Source: Eulemur rufifrons
Taxonomy: Eukaryota; Chordata; Mammalia; Primates; Lemuridae
DNA: 64,000 nucleotides
Direction: 5' to 3'
Assembly (NCBI RefSeq): GCF_041146395.1
Contig: NC_090989.1
Span: forward strand, 279,092,343 to 279,156,342
The notes under the pieces are model-generated. The model worked only from the letters and a program-made list of their open reading frames with translations, was not told where the DNA came from and ran no database searches. The position numbers were made by a program, and so were the translations under genes. Shown here piece by piece: positions 1 through 12,588 of this stretch; the first letter of the stretch is position 1, and each line of letters starts with the position of its first letter.

Positions 1-559
1 GGATCTATTGGCAGAGGCTGGAGACAGACTGAAGGGGTGCAGAGGGGGCAGAAAGGAGAGCTTCACTCGGGGCTGGTCATCGGGCAGAGCTGGAGGAAGA
101 ATGAGGAGGCTCCTGGAGCCAGGAAGACGCGGAGAAGGGGCACCGGGCCAGTGGGGGAGCTCGTTGGGTGAAGGGTGGGCTTGGTGCCTGCATAAGGACA
201 GCTGGCCTCACCACTGCTGTCCTCCTGGCCTAACTGCAAATAGTCTAAGTCAAGAGACAGGCCAGGTTGGAGTTCCAGCTTTGTCACTGTGTCATCTTGG
301 GCAAGTTCACCTTTTCAATCCTCAATGTCCTCTTCTGTAAAATGGGTTAGTGACCCTGACCACGGGGCTGTTGATTCAGGATTCAGCAGGAACGCCCAGT
401 ACTTCCTGAGCACAGCCGGGTGCTGGAAACAATGGCAGCTATTTTTTGCAATTACTGACCCGGGCCCAACCAGCTCTGGCGCAGCTCGGCGGAGGCGGGA
501 GTCCTGTGGTCTCATCCAAGCCTCCCAGGGAACCCGGGGGGTCCAGGGCTACAAGGCCC
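1..559. other. CDK9 upstream flank, no gene seen
   Basis: Ordinary upstream sequence leading into a CpG island. It holds a worn MIR (about 268-420) and otherwise no reading frame with exon-like features. Open frames here overlap one another and lack similarity to anything I recognise. Confidence 0.6.
268..420 (+). repeat. MIR SINE fragment
   Basis: Contains the MIR core pattern: 'cttgggcaagttcacc', a worn 'tcctca' stretch, then 'tcttctgtaaaatgggtta'. The order and orientation match MIR consensus as recalled; ends are approximate. Confidence 0.6.
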
Positions 560-914
560 AGGCATTGCTTGCTCGCCGCCTCCAGTGTCGCCGCGCCCCC
601 TGGCGGCCGTCGGTTGCCATGTCAACGGCGGGTGGCGGAGACTGGAGGCGGCTGCAGCGGGGGCCGTTCTCTCCTCCCAGGGCCTGAAGACGCACCCTCC
701 GCGCCTCCCTCCTCCGCCTCTGAGGGGGCACTCCGAGCCGGGAAGGAAGTGGCTCCCCGCGGCAGCCGGCGTGTGGGGGTAAACTGAGGCACGCGGCGGG
801 GCGCCCCGTAGCTAGGTGTCGAGCGCGGGGCCCCACCTCCGAAGGCGGAGGAGGGGCCGCGGGCGGTGACGCGCCGAGGGCGGCCGGCGGACAGTGAGCG
901 GGCGGGCGGGCGGT

Positions 915-945
<31 letters not shown>

Positions 946-1028
946 TCAGGTGCGGCCGCGGAGGGTGGGAGGGAGGAGGGAGGGGACGGGAGGAGGGGGA
1001 GGGGAGGGCGAGGCCGGGCACCTCCCCC

Positions 1029-1036
1029 TTTATAAC
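1029..1036 (+). promoter_or_regulatory. CDK9: TATA-like element for the long CDK9 transcript
   Basis: TTTATAAC stands out in a GC-rich stretch about 250 bases before the 55 kDa start codon at 1288. A start site roughly 30 bases downstream (about 1060) would give a 5' UTR of about 225 bases. Assigning it to the 55 kDa form is inference. Confidence 0.5.
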
Positions 1037-1287
1037 GCGCCCCCTCCCGGGCTCTCGGGCCGCCTCGTAGTCAGCTCTTCCCGTCTCGCCCCCTCGCCCG
1101 GCCGCCCCGGGCCCGGGCCCGGCCAGGGAGCCCCCAGGCCGCGGCTCGGGGGCCACCCCCCCGCCCGCCACCCCGCGCAGCCCGGCGGAGGCGGCGCCGT
1201 CGGAGGAGGAGGAGCAGGGCACTGCGGCTGGCCCCAGATCGGGCGCCAGAGCGGCAGCAGCTTCGGCAGCGGCAGCGGCCCGGGCCG

Positions 1288-1730
1288 ATGCAGCGGGACG
1301 CACCGCCCCGAGCCCCAGCCCCGGCGCCCCGGCTCCCCGCACCCCCGATCGGGGCCTCCGCCAGCAGTGGCGGTGGCGGAGGCGGGGGCAGCGGCGGCGG
1401 CGGAGGCGCCTCTGCAGCTCCGGCTCCCCCTGGCCTCCCGGGAACTACAAGTCCCAGGGGGCCTGGCGGCGGGCGGCGGACGGAAGAGGCGGGGTCGGCG
1501 CCGCGAGGCCGGAAGTGGCCTTGGAGGCGGAAGTGGCGCGGCCGCGGAGGGGCCTGGAGCGCGGCGGCGGGACCCGGAGCGGGAGCGGCGGCAGCGGCGG
1601 CTGGGGGCGGTGGCGGCGGCGGCGCACTGGAGGTGGCCATGGCAAAGCAGTACGACTCAGTGGAGTGCCCCTTTTGTGATGAAGTGTCCAAATATGAGAA
1701 GCTCGCCAAGATCGGCCAAGGCACCTTTGG
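1288..1730 (+). CDS. CDK9: CDK9 coding exon 1 (with 55 kDa extension)
   Basis: ATG 1288 opens the long isoform ([14 protein letters not shown]..., then glycine- and alanine-rich low complexity). ATG 1639, in frame 117 codons later in GGCCATGGC, starts the 42 kDa form. The exon ends in GQGTFG with phase 2 at donor GTAAGG (1731). Human also has a 117-residue extension. Confidence 0.93.
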
Positions 1731-4700
1731 GTAAGGCTGGGCCCCTCGGGGCTGGAAGCCCTTGGCCTGCACCCCTCAGGGCCGACGTCGGGACGCCTGG
1801 GGCCCCGCCCGAGGTGATGCGAGAAGCCGCTGATCCCCGGACTTGTCCACTTGTCTTGCTAGGCCGCGCCGCACCCTGCCCCGGCCTGACGGAGCCGGCT
1901 GGCTGGGAGGAGCCTGAGGCCCGTGGTTGGGGGGCAGGGAGGGGTTGCAGAGAGGCGCCTGTGAAGGGAGCGGGATCTATCCGAGAGACGCCAGGGTGAG
2001 GAGAAGGGATTGAAGGAAGGAAGCAGAGGCTCCAAAAGAGACTGAAGATACAGGGGTGGTGGGGTAACCACGTGCCCTGGGTACTCGGTCCAGCCCCGCC
2101 CGGGACTGGCTTCTCTCCTGCTGCCCCTCCTCCTCTAGTGGGGGAGGGGCGGGCCCTGCAGAAACAGCCTGATGAGCTCTCTTGGGTCTCCCTCTCCACC
2201 TGCAGGGAGGTGTTTAAGGCCAAGCACCGCAAGACCGGCCAGAAGGTGGCTCTGAAGAAGGTGCTGATGGAGAACGAGAAGGAGGGGGTGAGTACGGATT
2301 GGGTGGGTGGCCGGATAACTGTCCTGAACACCAGGTTGGTTTTCTACGCTGCTTCTTCCGGGAGTCTCAGGTTCAGTTTATGTGTGGTAGTTGGAAAGTT
2401 TCCGTATGGCCAGGAAGTTGACTTCCAACCCTAAATCTTTTAATTCAAATACTCTGAAGCATTTGATGTTTCATTGTTAGGTAAATATGGTTGGGGCCAG
2501 GAGAGGGAGCTTATGCTTGCTTGCATTCAGTGCACCATAGTTCCTGAAGTTCCTAGGCCTTTAAACACCTTTTTCTTAGCGTTTAATTTTGTCTGATGTA
2601 AAATTAAAGTACTTGTGGTAGGTTTGAAAAATGACTAATACTCATTTATTTAATGTGTTTAAGAGGAGCAGTCCCTCCCCCGCCCCATCTTAGCTCTAGA
2701 TCATTTTTGTTGCAAACAAAACAGCCACAGAGGTAAAGCTGGAAGGTTGAAACTATGGAGCATTTAGTGGCTGGTAGTAAAGTGTTTGAAGTATTGCTGT
2801 TTCAATTTGTTGTCTCAGACTAACTCCTTGAAATGTGCGTACTACTATTACACCCATTTTACAGAAAAGCCTTCTGAGACAGCTGATTTCAGAGCCTGTG
2901 ATCTTACTCTGTCTCCCAATCTGTGTACCTTAATACAGACCCCAGAGCCAGACCCTTGGTGGAGTGCCCCCAGTCTTAACCACTTCCCCTTTTTCTCCCA
3001 CCCAGTTCCCCATTACAGCCTTACGGGAGATCAAGATCCTCCAGCTTCTAAAACATGAGAATGTGGTCAACTTGATTGAGATTTGTCGAACCAAAGGTAA
3101 GTTGTTTGGATCTTAGGAGATGAGATTTACAGTCTAAGGTATTGTTTGCAAAGTTAGAACCCTACACACTTAAATTGCCTCTTCTTAACTCAGACATACA
3201 CACCAGTGGTGACTGCTCTCTCTGGTCCTCTTTCATCGCAGCTGGTGCTTCCCTGGGGCCTGCCACAGTACCCGGCCCAGAAAATACTTTACCAAAGTGA
3301 AGGAATGAACAAATGGATGCTCTGGAGGGCATGGGTGTCTGTGGGTTGGAGAGGGTAGGAGCTGGCTGTGGGAAAGTGAGTTGGGTGTGATGTTTTTGAC
3401 TTTTTCTTCTTCATGCCCTTCCTGCCTCAGCTTCCCCCTATAACCGCTGCAAGGGCAGCATATACCTGGTGTTCGACTTCTGCGAGCATGACCTTGCTGG
3501 ACTGTTGAGCAACGTTTTGGTCAAGTTCACGCTGTCTGAGATCAAGAGGGTGATGCAGATGTTGCTTAATGGCCTCTACTATATCCACAGGAACAAGGTG
3601 GGGGCCAGACGAGGGGAGGAGAGACCATGGCTTGGGCTGGCCTTTGCTCCCACTGTGGGGAGGTGTGGCCAGATGGCCCATGTGAACCTGGCTGAACTCT
3701 TTCTCTTGCCCTTCCTGCAGATCCTACACAGGGATATGAAGGCTGCTAATGTGCTTATCACCCGTGATGGGGTCCTGAAGCTGGCAGACTTTGGGCTGGC
3801 CCGGGCCTTCAGCCTGGCCAAGAACAGCCAGCCCAACCGCTATACCAACCGTGTGGTGACACTCTGGTACCGGCCCCCGGAACTGTTGCTCGGTGAGGAC
3901 TCCCGAGCGGGCAGAGGGGGGCAGGGGCCAGGCATCTGCCTGGCCACAGTCCCCCACTGCCGGGGCTTCTTGAGCCACCGACCCTGGGGCATGGAGCCTC
4001 GGGAGGCCCTCGGGCTCAAGGGGCCCTCCTGGTGCGCTCTTCTTCCCAGGGGAGCGGGACTACGGCCCCCCCATTGACCTGTGGGGTGCTGGGTGCATCA
4101 TGGCGGAGATGTGGACCCGCAGCCCTATCATGCAGGGCAACACGGAGCAGCACCAGCTCGCCCTCATCAGCCAGCTCTGTGGCTCCATCACCCCTGAGGT
4201 GCGTGGCCAAGCTGCCAGAGTCCCTCGTCCCCACAGGGTGCAGCGATGCAAGTCTCCTTGGCAAAGGAGGAGTGGAGTGGAACAGAAGGAACGCTCTCTG
4301 GAAAGGAGGCTGGTAGAGAGAGAGGACCTGCTCTTGAGAGCCACAGGGGCTGTGCTGTCACCAGTTAGTTTTGTGGCCTCGGGCAAGGCATTAGAATCAG
4401 TGCCGGCTTTCTCTTTGAAACAGAAACGTACCTATGTCAGGGTTGGCGCCCACGTTGCAGGTGATTTGGGTAAAAGGGCCTGGCACAGGATATGTGCCAA
4501 CTCCGTGGTGGGCACTGCTGCCTTTGCTCTGGAGGGATGGAGTTCTCCCGCCGAGGGTGGTCTGGCAGTGCAGAAGTTGTCTTAGTCCCTTTAGGTGCTT
4601 GACCAAAGGACAGGCCATGCCCTTCCTGACCAAACCCCATCCTGTTTCAATTCCCCCTTCACAGGTGTGGCCAAACGTGGACAAGTACGAGCTATTTGAG

Positions 4701-5030
4701 AAGCTGGACCTTGTCAAAGGCCAGAAGCGGAAGGTGAAGGACAGGCTGAAGGCCTACGTGCGCGACCCCTACGCACTGGACCTCATCGACAAGCTGCTCG
4801 TGCTGGATCCCGCGCAGCGCATCGACAGCGACGACGCCCTCAACCATGACTTCTTCTGGTCTGACCCCATGCCCTCGGACCTCAAGGGCATGCTGTCCAC
4901 CCACCTGACGTCCATGTTTGAGTACCTGGCACCGCCGCGCCGGAAGGGCAGTCAGATCACCCAGCAGTCCACCAACCAGAGCCGCAATCCCGCCACTACC
5001 AACCAGACGGAATTCGAGCGTGTCTTCTGA
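1288..5030 (+). CDS. CDK9: Cyclin-dependent kinase 9 (P-TEFb catalytic subunit), 7 coding exons
   Basis: Nuclear Ser/Thr kinase that with cyclin T forms P-TEFb and phosphorylates the Pol II CTD, NELF and DSIF to release paused polymerase. Coding exons: 1288(or 1639)-1730, 2206-2287, 3006-3096, 3431-3597, 3721-3892, 4050-4198, 4665-5030; all introns are GT-AG. From ATG 1639 the frame is 1119 bases, 372 aa, exactly the human 42 kDa length. From ATG 1288 it adds 117 aa (55 kDa form). Visible motifs (42 kDa numbering): glycine loop GQGTFG 26-31, Lys48 in VALKK, the PITALRE cyclin-binding helix, HRDMKAAN with Asp149, DFG 167-169, T-loop Thr186 in NRYTNRVVT, and the C-terminal tail ending EFERVF. 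A few substitutions relative to recalled human sequence ([20 protein letters not shown]). No break in the frame. Confidence 0.98.
1369..1388 (+). ncRNA. MIR3960: miR-3960-like sequence in CDK9 exon 1
   Basis: The 20 bases GGCGGTGGCGGAGGCGGGGG differ at one position from mature human miR-3960 as I recall it. In human MIR3960 and MIR2861 lie close together at the CDK9 5' end, as here. The sequence also codes for the glycine run of the 55 kDa CDK9 extension, so similarity may simply reflect coding and GC constraint. Some very GC-rich miRNA entries are doubtful. Confidence 0.4.
1458..1476 (+). ncRNA. MIR2861: miR-2861-like sequence in CDK9 exon 1
   Basis: The 19 bases GGGGCCTGGCGGCGGGCGG differ at one base from mature human miR-2861 as I recall it, 89 bases after the miR-3960-like match. 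It sits inside the 55 kDa CDK9 coding frame (GPGGGRR). Expression or processing cannot be shown from sequence. Confidence 0.4.
2206..2287 (+). CDS. CDK9: CDK9 coding exon 2
   Basis: 82 bases, residues 31-58. Acceptor CACCTGCAG, donor GTGAGT. Encodes [19 protein letters not shown] with the ATP-anchoring Lys48. Confidence 0.97.
3006..3096 (+). CDS. CDK9: CDK9 coding exon 3
   Basis: 91 bases, residues 59-88 plus one base. Acceptor CCACCCAG, donor GTAAGT. Encodes [12 protein letters not shown], the PITALRE helix that contacts cyclin T and gave the kinase its first name. Confidence 0.97.
3431..3597 (+). CDS. CDK9: CDK9 coding exon 4
   Basis: 167 bases, residues 89-144. Encodes the hinge ([17 protein letters not shown]) and the helix ending YYIHRNK. 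Acceptor CTGCCTCAG, donor GTGGGG. Confidence 0.97.
3721..3892 (+). CDS. CDK9: CDK9 coding exon 5
   Basis: 172 bases, residues 145-201 plus one base. Carries the catalytic core: [16 protein letters not shown], and the T-loop with Thr186 in [15 protein letters not shown]. Acceptor CTTCCTGCAG, donor GTGAGG. Confidence 0.98.
4050..4198 (+). CDS. CDK9: CDK9 coding exon 6
   Basis: 149 bases ending at residue 251. Encodes [20 protein letters not shown] and [16 protein letters not shown] of the C-lobe. Acceptor TTCTTCCCAG, donor GTGCGT. Confidence 0.97.
4665..5030 (+). CDS. CDK9: CDK9 coding exon 7 (terminal)
   Basis: 366 bases, residues 252-372 and TGA. Encodes the end of the C-lobe ([19 protein letters not shown]) and the flexible tail ([16 protein letters not shown]) that takes part in nucleotide and product handling. 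Acceptor CCTTCACAG. Confidence 0.98.
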   Translation: MWPNVDKYELFEKLDLVKGQKRKVKDRLKAYVRDPYALDLIDKLLVLDPAQRIDSDDALNHDFFWSDPMPSDLKGMLSTHLTSMFEYLAPPRRKGSQITQQSTNQSRNPATTNQTEFERVF

Positions 5031-5585
5031 GGGCCAGTGCATCACTAGGGCTATTTGATTTTTCCTTCTGCTATGCGACTTGCATTGTGGAGATAATGAG
5101 GCATTTGAGTTTTTTTCTCTAGTGCATATTTTATTTAATCCCTACCCTGGGCACTGGGAACGACCAGCCGAGTGGACTGGAGGGACGCATTGGCTGGAAG
5201 GTCAGGAGGAGCCGGGGGCTGCCCTGCTTCCTGGCTTTCTGGATGGTGCTCAGAGGGTCTCCGTTACTTCAGGACGGGAAAGGGGTGGGAGGAGAGGCTT
5301 ACCCACCAATGACTTTGTAACAGCTCTCAGCACGATGGGAGAAGGGGACAGGCCCCTCGCCCATCTCCAGCCTTTTTCTTGGGATGAGAAACTCGTGAGG
5401 GAACAGGGCCAGCCTCGGGAATGGGCTGCTCATAGCCTAACCCCCAAAAGCACTGGGGCTGGCAAAAACTCTTGGTTTCTTGAATAGGAGAATTTTTATC
5501 GTGTTTCTTTTGTTCAGTTGTTCAGAGACATTCCTGGATGCAGTTTGGTCAGTTACGATTAAAAGTTGACTTCTTTCCCAGTAAG
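5031..5585 (+). other. CDK9: CDK9 3' UTR
   Basis: From the TGA to the predicted cleavage site shortly after ATTAAA. No long reading frame continues the kinase. The 3' limit is approximate. Confidence 0.7.
5558..5563 (+). terminator. CDK9: CDK9 polyadenylation signal
   Basis: ATTAAA with a T/GT-rich stretch (GGCTGTGTGTTCTGTTCTG) beginning about 25 bases downstream. No AATAAA occurs between the stop codon and this point. Confidence 0.65.
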
Positions 5586-6416
5586 TGGCTGTGTGTTCTG
5601 TTCTGCGTTCAGACCCCCAGCTCTTACCCCACAGCCAGTAGGTTGGGCCTGACAGTTGAGATTTGATTCGTCATGTCACTGGAAGTCTTGACGCTCCTCT
5701 TTGTCCCAGTTCATGTTCCCTTACATAATTGCAAAAGACTTTTTGTCTTTTTCCCCTGTTGGGTACCTTGCGGAGCACTTGCTGTGATGTCCCATTATTC
5801 CTCTGCTCAGTGTCATCTGCAGTAGTGACCTGGGTGGGTCGTCTGCTGCAGCTGACAGACACATGTTGAAACTTGACCTCTAAGCACATGGGACCACAGA
5901 AGGCTTTTAATCACTGGGCGACAGTTATATCTGTAACTTGACAAGGACAGTCCCCCAGGCTGCTGGGTAGAGGAGGGCTCGGCAGGTGAGAGAGGAAGTG
6001 GGCAGAGGAGTTGAAGGGTCACAGGGTTTGGGGAGGTGGCAGTATCTTGGAGCAGGGTGAGGAGTGTACGGGACGAAAAGAACAGTGGAGGCAGGACCGC
6101 GCGGGTTCAGGGCTGGGACTCGGGAGCAGTGCGATCTGACGGCGTGTTTCCTGTAAGCCTTAAGTTGGGGACGGGCATGTTTGAGGTAAATTTTCCGCAT
6201 TGTGTGATAGGCAGAGACCTCTTGAAGGGGGCCAGGAAGACAGGTTGGTGAAACCTTTCACCAGGACTGTCCTTAACTTCCAGAAATTCACCCAAATCAC
6301 AACTTTACAAAAGACCAGTGAAAGTAAGAAAAAATTCTTGCTGGTGTATTAGTTTTTTTGGGACTGCCGTAACAAATTGCCACAAACATCCTAGCTTAAA
6401 AGTAGCAGAAATATGA

Positions 6417-6755
<339 letters not shown>

Positions 6756-6758
6756 TAG

Positions 6759-7238
<480 letters not shown>

Positions 7239-8535
7239 TCTCTCTCTCTTATGAGGACACCAGTCATTGGATTAGGACCCACCCTGATCCAGTGTGACCT
7301 CATCTTAAGCAATTACATTGGCAAAGACCCTCTTCCCAATTAAGACATTCTGAGCTTCTGGGAGGACATGAATTTGGGGGGACACTGTAGTCTAGTAATC
7401 AAAGAAATCCAAATTAAAGCCACAGTGAGGTGTCCTGAAGATGATTGACAGGTATTGAATGACCGATCACTGATGAGATAAAACCCACAGGGCTGGCGTA
7501 ATTGTTCAAAATATTTTGTCTCTGAAGGATAAAAAGCTTCTATAAAAGGTTCGTGTTCTTTGACCCAGCAATTCCACTTACAGAAATTTCTCACGAGCAA
7601 TTGCACAAGTCTGTTATCTCATGGAACCCTCACTGCAGTTTTGATGGTTTCATTCATTCAACATACATTTACTGGGTGTGTCTTCCAAGGGCCAGAGTGT
7701 TCGGACTTAATACAGCTGGGAACAGAGCAGTAGAACTCGTATTCCATTAGGTTCTGACTGGTCTGAGGGAATCAGCTCTGTAGAAACAAACCAAATGGAG
7801 TGAGGGGAGGGGCAGTGGGCAGCTGAGAGGGTCCAGGTGACCTGGAAGCAGAAATCCCAGGAGAGACAGGCCTGTGGGGTGTGCACAAAGTGCCCAAGAC
7901 CAGGAAGCCTTCAGAGAGCTCTGCACAGAGTGGTTGGGTCTGTCCTTTACGCTTCTTGATGTTTTCTATTTCTTCAATATTTTTACTCATGCAGTTAAAC
8001 CATATTTTAAAACAACCAAAGCAGGCCCTAGACCCTGGAGCTGCTGACTCCAAGCTCACCCCCATCGCCCTCTTCCCCAAAGTCCACCCTGGAGGGGAGG
8101 ACCTGGGACTGGCTGGCTTCAGCCTCAGCCCTGGTATCACATGGGTGCTGTGCCCCCCATGGAGGAGGAGTATGGCCTGGAGTAGAGGCTCCCAGAGAGC
8201 AGGGTCTTGTGGGGATGTGACCATGCTCCCAGCAGGCTATGCACATGGAAAGGCCTCTAGCTTTTTGGGACGTGCTGTTGATGCCACCTGTAGGCCAGGG
8301 ATGGGTTCTGTGTCTTGGCTTCTTTTTGACCAAATGGCTTGGTGAAACAAAGCCTCTTCCTCCAGCAGACGTGGACCCTAAATCAAGGGCACCCTGTGCC
8401 CATGCTGTGCCCCATGCTGTGCCCTGCACTCACACCCCCATTCTCAGGATCCCAGCCTGGCAGGGCAAGGGCAAAACAGGTCCTAACCGTCAGGGTAGGT
8501 GGGCTGTGATAAGGAGGACAGGAGGCCCGATAAAG

Positions 8536-8805
8536 CCAGCTCATGCCTATGCTGGGAGGCCGAGGTGGGAGGATCGCTTGAGGTCAGGAGTTTGAGACCA
8601 GCCTGAGCAAGAGCAAGACCCTGTCTTTAGTAAAAATAGGAAAAAATAACGGCGTGGTGGTGTGCACCTTGTAGTCCCAGCTATTTGGGAGGCTGAGGCA
8701 GGAGGATCGCTTGAGCCCAGGAGTTTGAGGTTGCTGTGAGCTATGATGATGCACTCTGTCCAGAGCAACAGTGCGAGACTCTGTCTCAAAAAAAAAGAAA
8801 AAAAA
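8536..8805 (+). mobile_element. 5'-truncated Alu
   Basis: Begins inside the left monomer ('gctgggaggccgaggtggg') and runs through the right monomer to an A tail with one G interruption. Right monomer reads 'gaggttgctgtgagctatg'. Confidence 0.88.
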
Positions 8806-9309
8806 CTCCAGCCGCTGCCAGGTCCGTAAGTCTCCCAAACACACCCCCCTCCCAGACCTCTCCCTTCCCGCCTGCCTGCTCACCTTTAACCTCCGCCCAG
8901 TTGTTATTTAACTTGTCAGGAGCTTGACTCCCAAACTTTGGAAACCCTCCAGGGAGGCCAAGAGGTCCCTGGGCTGATCCCAGGGTGAGGGCCGGAACCT
9001 ATCAGGTAAACTAGGCCTGTCCGGGTGGGGGAGGTCTTGGGAATCTTCCCGGCCCATGCTGGCCTCTGTGGCCCAGCCAGGCCCATGGCCCGGGTAAACG
9101 CTGGGCAGAGCTGGCTTGGCAGAGGTGTCCACAACTGTGTGTCACCTCATGCCCCACCCGGGAAGGGAGCGAGGAACGGAGGGATGAAAGGTGCCAGGTC
9201 CCTGGCTGCCTCCCGGCCAGTGGCTGAGAAGTTCTACTGGGAAGCCGCCATGGAGCAGCAGGGCCTGCGCGGGCGTCCTTTCTTGGCTAAAACTGGCTCC
9301 TTCCAGGTA

Positions 9310-9420
9310 GGAGAACTTGGTGACCTCGACAGGTGGCCTCGCCTCTCTGAGCCTCAGTTTCTTTCTTTTGTACAATATCCCTCAGGGACTCAAAGGTCAT
9401 CAGCAATGACAATAACCCCA
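9310..9420 (+). repeat. MIR fragment
   Basis: 'ctctctgagcctcagtttc' followed by 'ttttgtacaatat', the MIR core in plus orientation. Confidence 0.6.
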
Positions 9421-10779
9421 CATGTGGGGGCCCCATAGGAGAGACTTTGTCATCCATGAGCCTTGCTCCAGAGCTGGGAGGGCTCCAGGGACCTCGCTGG
9501 CTGCACTGCTCCACCCCCGCTCAGTGTGATTTGGGGAAAGTCTTAAGGAGGGGTCTCTGAAGGGGCCGAGCCCTGTGCCCCAGGAGGCAGGGCCCAGGGA
9601 CCAGGAAGGGACCGCTATTATCTGCATATTCTAGCTCAGAAAGGTGAGGTGGAAAGGACTTAAGGACGTGGCGATTTGGAGATGTCTGAGCTCAGCTCTC
9701 GTGTGGGAGCCTCGTGCCATGCTCTGGGCCCAGCGCCTTCTTGTTCAGCCTCGTTGCAGCACCCTGAGGCAGGCACAGCTGCAATCCCGCTTTACAGACA
9801 GGAAACGGGGGTTCAGTGCGGTGAGGCCGGTGAGGCCGGCTGGGCGGGCAGCTGCAGAGCCGCACCTGGACCTCCCGGCTCCGGCGGACACTGAGGGGGG
9901 TGTCGGAATCGGAGCGCTGGGCTGGGCCGCAGGGGTCGGGGAAAGGGGTCTGGACTCACCCTGACGGATGCCGCAAGTGGCTCGGCCCCCACAAGCCTCT
10001 GTTCCCTCCTCTGTAGAATGGGGACTCCAAGGCAGTGCCTGCGTCCCTCTGAGGACTGCAGCCTAAGCCATGACGGGCAATGCAAGGACAGGGCTCCTCC
10101 GGCATCCCCAGACCCCCGGAACAGACAGAACCTTCTCCCAGGCAGCAGAGGAGGGGTGGTCCCAGATGGCCAGGCTTTGGGAAGAGTGACCTCTCGAGGT
10201 CATTCAGGCCTCTTCACATTAGACACTAGGGGACCCCAGAGAGGTGGGGTGACTTGCCCAGAGTCAACTGGTAGGTCATTTTTGGAGCCAGGGCTCTGTC
10301 CCCCGACACCGGGGGAGAGAGAACTTAGGGCACACCCTGAGGGGCTGGGGAGCGATGGCATTTGCCTCCCTCTGAGCCAGCTCAAGGCCAGGGCCCCGAT
10401 GACCAGATGACCTCAGTCTCCTCACAGGGCACAGGCCAGGTGGGGGCAGGGCCCAGGAGTGGCCTGGGGGGGAAACCTGGGGCCTGGGGCCTGGCCTGGT
10501 GTTACAGACCCTGTAAATGACTAAGCCACTTCCCCCAACAGGGCCCTGTTGCCTCTGCTGAGAAAGGGGTCTCAGAACAGACCCTTCCTCACAGGGAGAC
10601 GTGAGGACTAATGAGACGAGAATCACATAAAGGTCTTGGCCTAGTGCCGACATCTAGAAAGAATTCGTGTTAACTATTACATCAGAAGAGCCACGTGACA
10701 AATTAAAAACACTAGCCAGGGATTGCCAAGCTTGATCTGAGGGGCTGAATCAGTAGCCACTGAAATCAGACGGAGCTGG

Positions 10780-10925
10780 CGCTAAGCTGAGTCGCTGCTC
10801 TGCCACTTGCTAGCTGGTGACCTGGTGGGTGATTCCAACCCGGTCCTCAGTTTCCTCACTGTGAGATGGGGGTGATGGTGCAGCCCGTCCCTCACGGGGC
10901 TCGACTCAGCACCAGGCCTTGAGCA
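10780..10925 (+). repeat. MIR fragment
   Basis: 'ctgctctgccacttgctagc', 'gtgacctggtgggtg' and 'ctcagtttcctcactgtgag' occur in MIR order. Confidence 0.65.
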
Positions 10926-11473
10926 GGCCCCCGGGGCCGGTGCCAAAGACAATCCACCCTTGGAGGGTGAGATAACAGATTGCAAGGTAACTTCCACATT
11001 TTTTCTTCTGAAAATTGGTAATATAGCTGCTCTCAGGTTGAGCAGAGCCGGCCTTGGCCAGCTCGAAGGGCATTCGGGAGCCCTGGGGAGGAAGCAGGAG
11101 TGAAGGCACACCTCACCGCTGCCCGGTGCCCTCCGGGGGCCCCTCCTGCCATGAGTCGGGATCCCAAGAACACCCAGAGCCCAGGAGTCACACCTGGTTC
11201 CAGGTCAGTTCTGGCCCTTGCTGGGCCTCAGTATCCCCAGCTGCCAAACAAGAGGGTTGGTCGAGGAGAGCTCTGAGGTGCCAGCCACCCAGTGTTGTAG
11301 GGAACCAGTTAATTCTTTCTCCCAGTTACGCATGTTCCCAGGGAAAATTACAAAATATAAACAAGCAAAAGGAAAATAAAAGTCACCTCCAGTCTCACTA
11401 CCCAGAGCGGATGACAGTTCACATTTAGGGAATAACTTCCAGGCTGCTTTCTAAATTGTAAGTACTTTACCAA

Positions 11474-11761
<288 letters not shown>

Positions 11762-11765
11762 TTAA

Positions 11766-12104
<339 letters not shown>

Positions 12105-12424
12105 GATTAAATTAAATAAATAATTATTTTAGCAAAAAATGGGATCCCACTGTCCGTACTGTCTCATCAACAGGTTTGTTCCTTTGACAATCTTTTTATA
12201 TTACAATTCGTAACACTCATTTTCTAAAAAGTATTTATTTTGAAATGGTAACACAATCACTTAGTTCAAAATGCAAAAGGTACAAAAGGGTGGATGATGC
12301 AAAGAATGTGGCAAGAAGGTGACGTCTAAGCAGAGTCCTGGAACAACCAGGAGTTGGTCATGTGAACTCGTGGGGAAGAAGTATTTCAGGCAGGGAACGA
12401 CTGGTACAAAGGCCTTGAGGTCTT

Positions 12425-12575
12425 GTCACACATTCACTCTGTGTGACCTTCGGCTGGTTGAGTAACCTCTCTGTGCCTCTGTGTGCCCACTGGTATCCTG
12501 AGGATAATCACAGTATCCCTAAGGCTGGTGTGAGGATAAACCAATACCTTTAATGCTAAATGCCAAGTGTGGACC
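12425..12575 (+). repeat. MIR fragment
   Basis: 'gtgtgaccttcggctgg', 'taacctctctgtgcctctg' and 'gtgtgaggataaac' follow MIR order. Confidence 0.6.
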
Positions 12576-12588
12576 TCAGTGAAGGTGG

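Larger units (their letters stand above)
560..1740. promoter_or_regulatory. CDK9: CpG island over the CDK9 promoter and first exon
   Basis: Dense CpG and long G/C runs from about 560, including (CGG)n-like stretches near 920-945, GC boxes (GGGCGGGCGGGCGG near 898) and purine-rich GGGAGGAGG runs at 960-1010. The island covers the presumed start sites of both CDK9 transcripts and ends just inside intron 1. Human CDK9 is described as having separate upstream (55 kDa) and downstream (42 kDa) promoters. The exact start sites cannot be read from the sequence. Confidence 0.8.

Noticed and set aside
866..1999. 377-residue plus-strand frame across the CDK9 CpG island
   Set aside because: Arg/Gly/Pro-rich compositional frame that runs through CDK9 exon 1 in another phase and past its splice donor.
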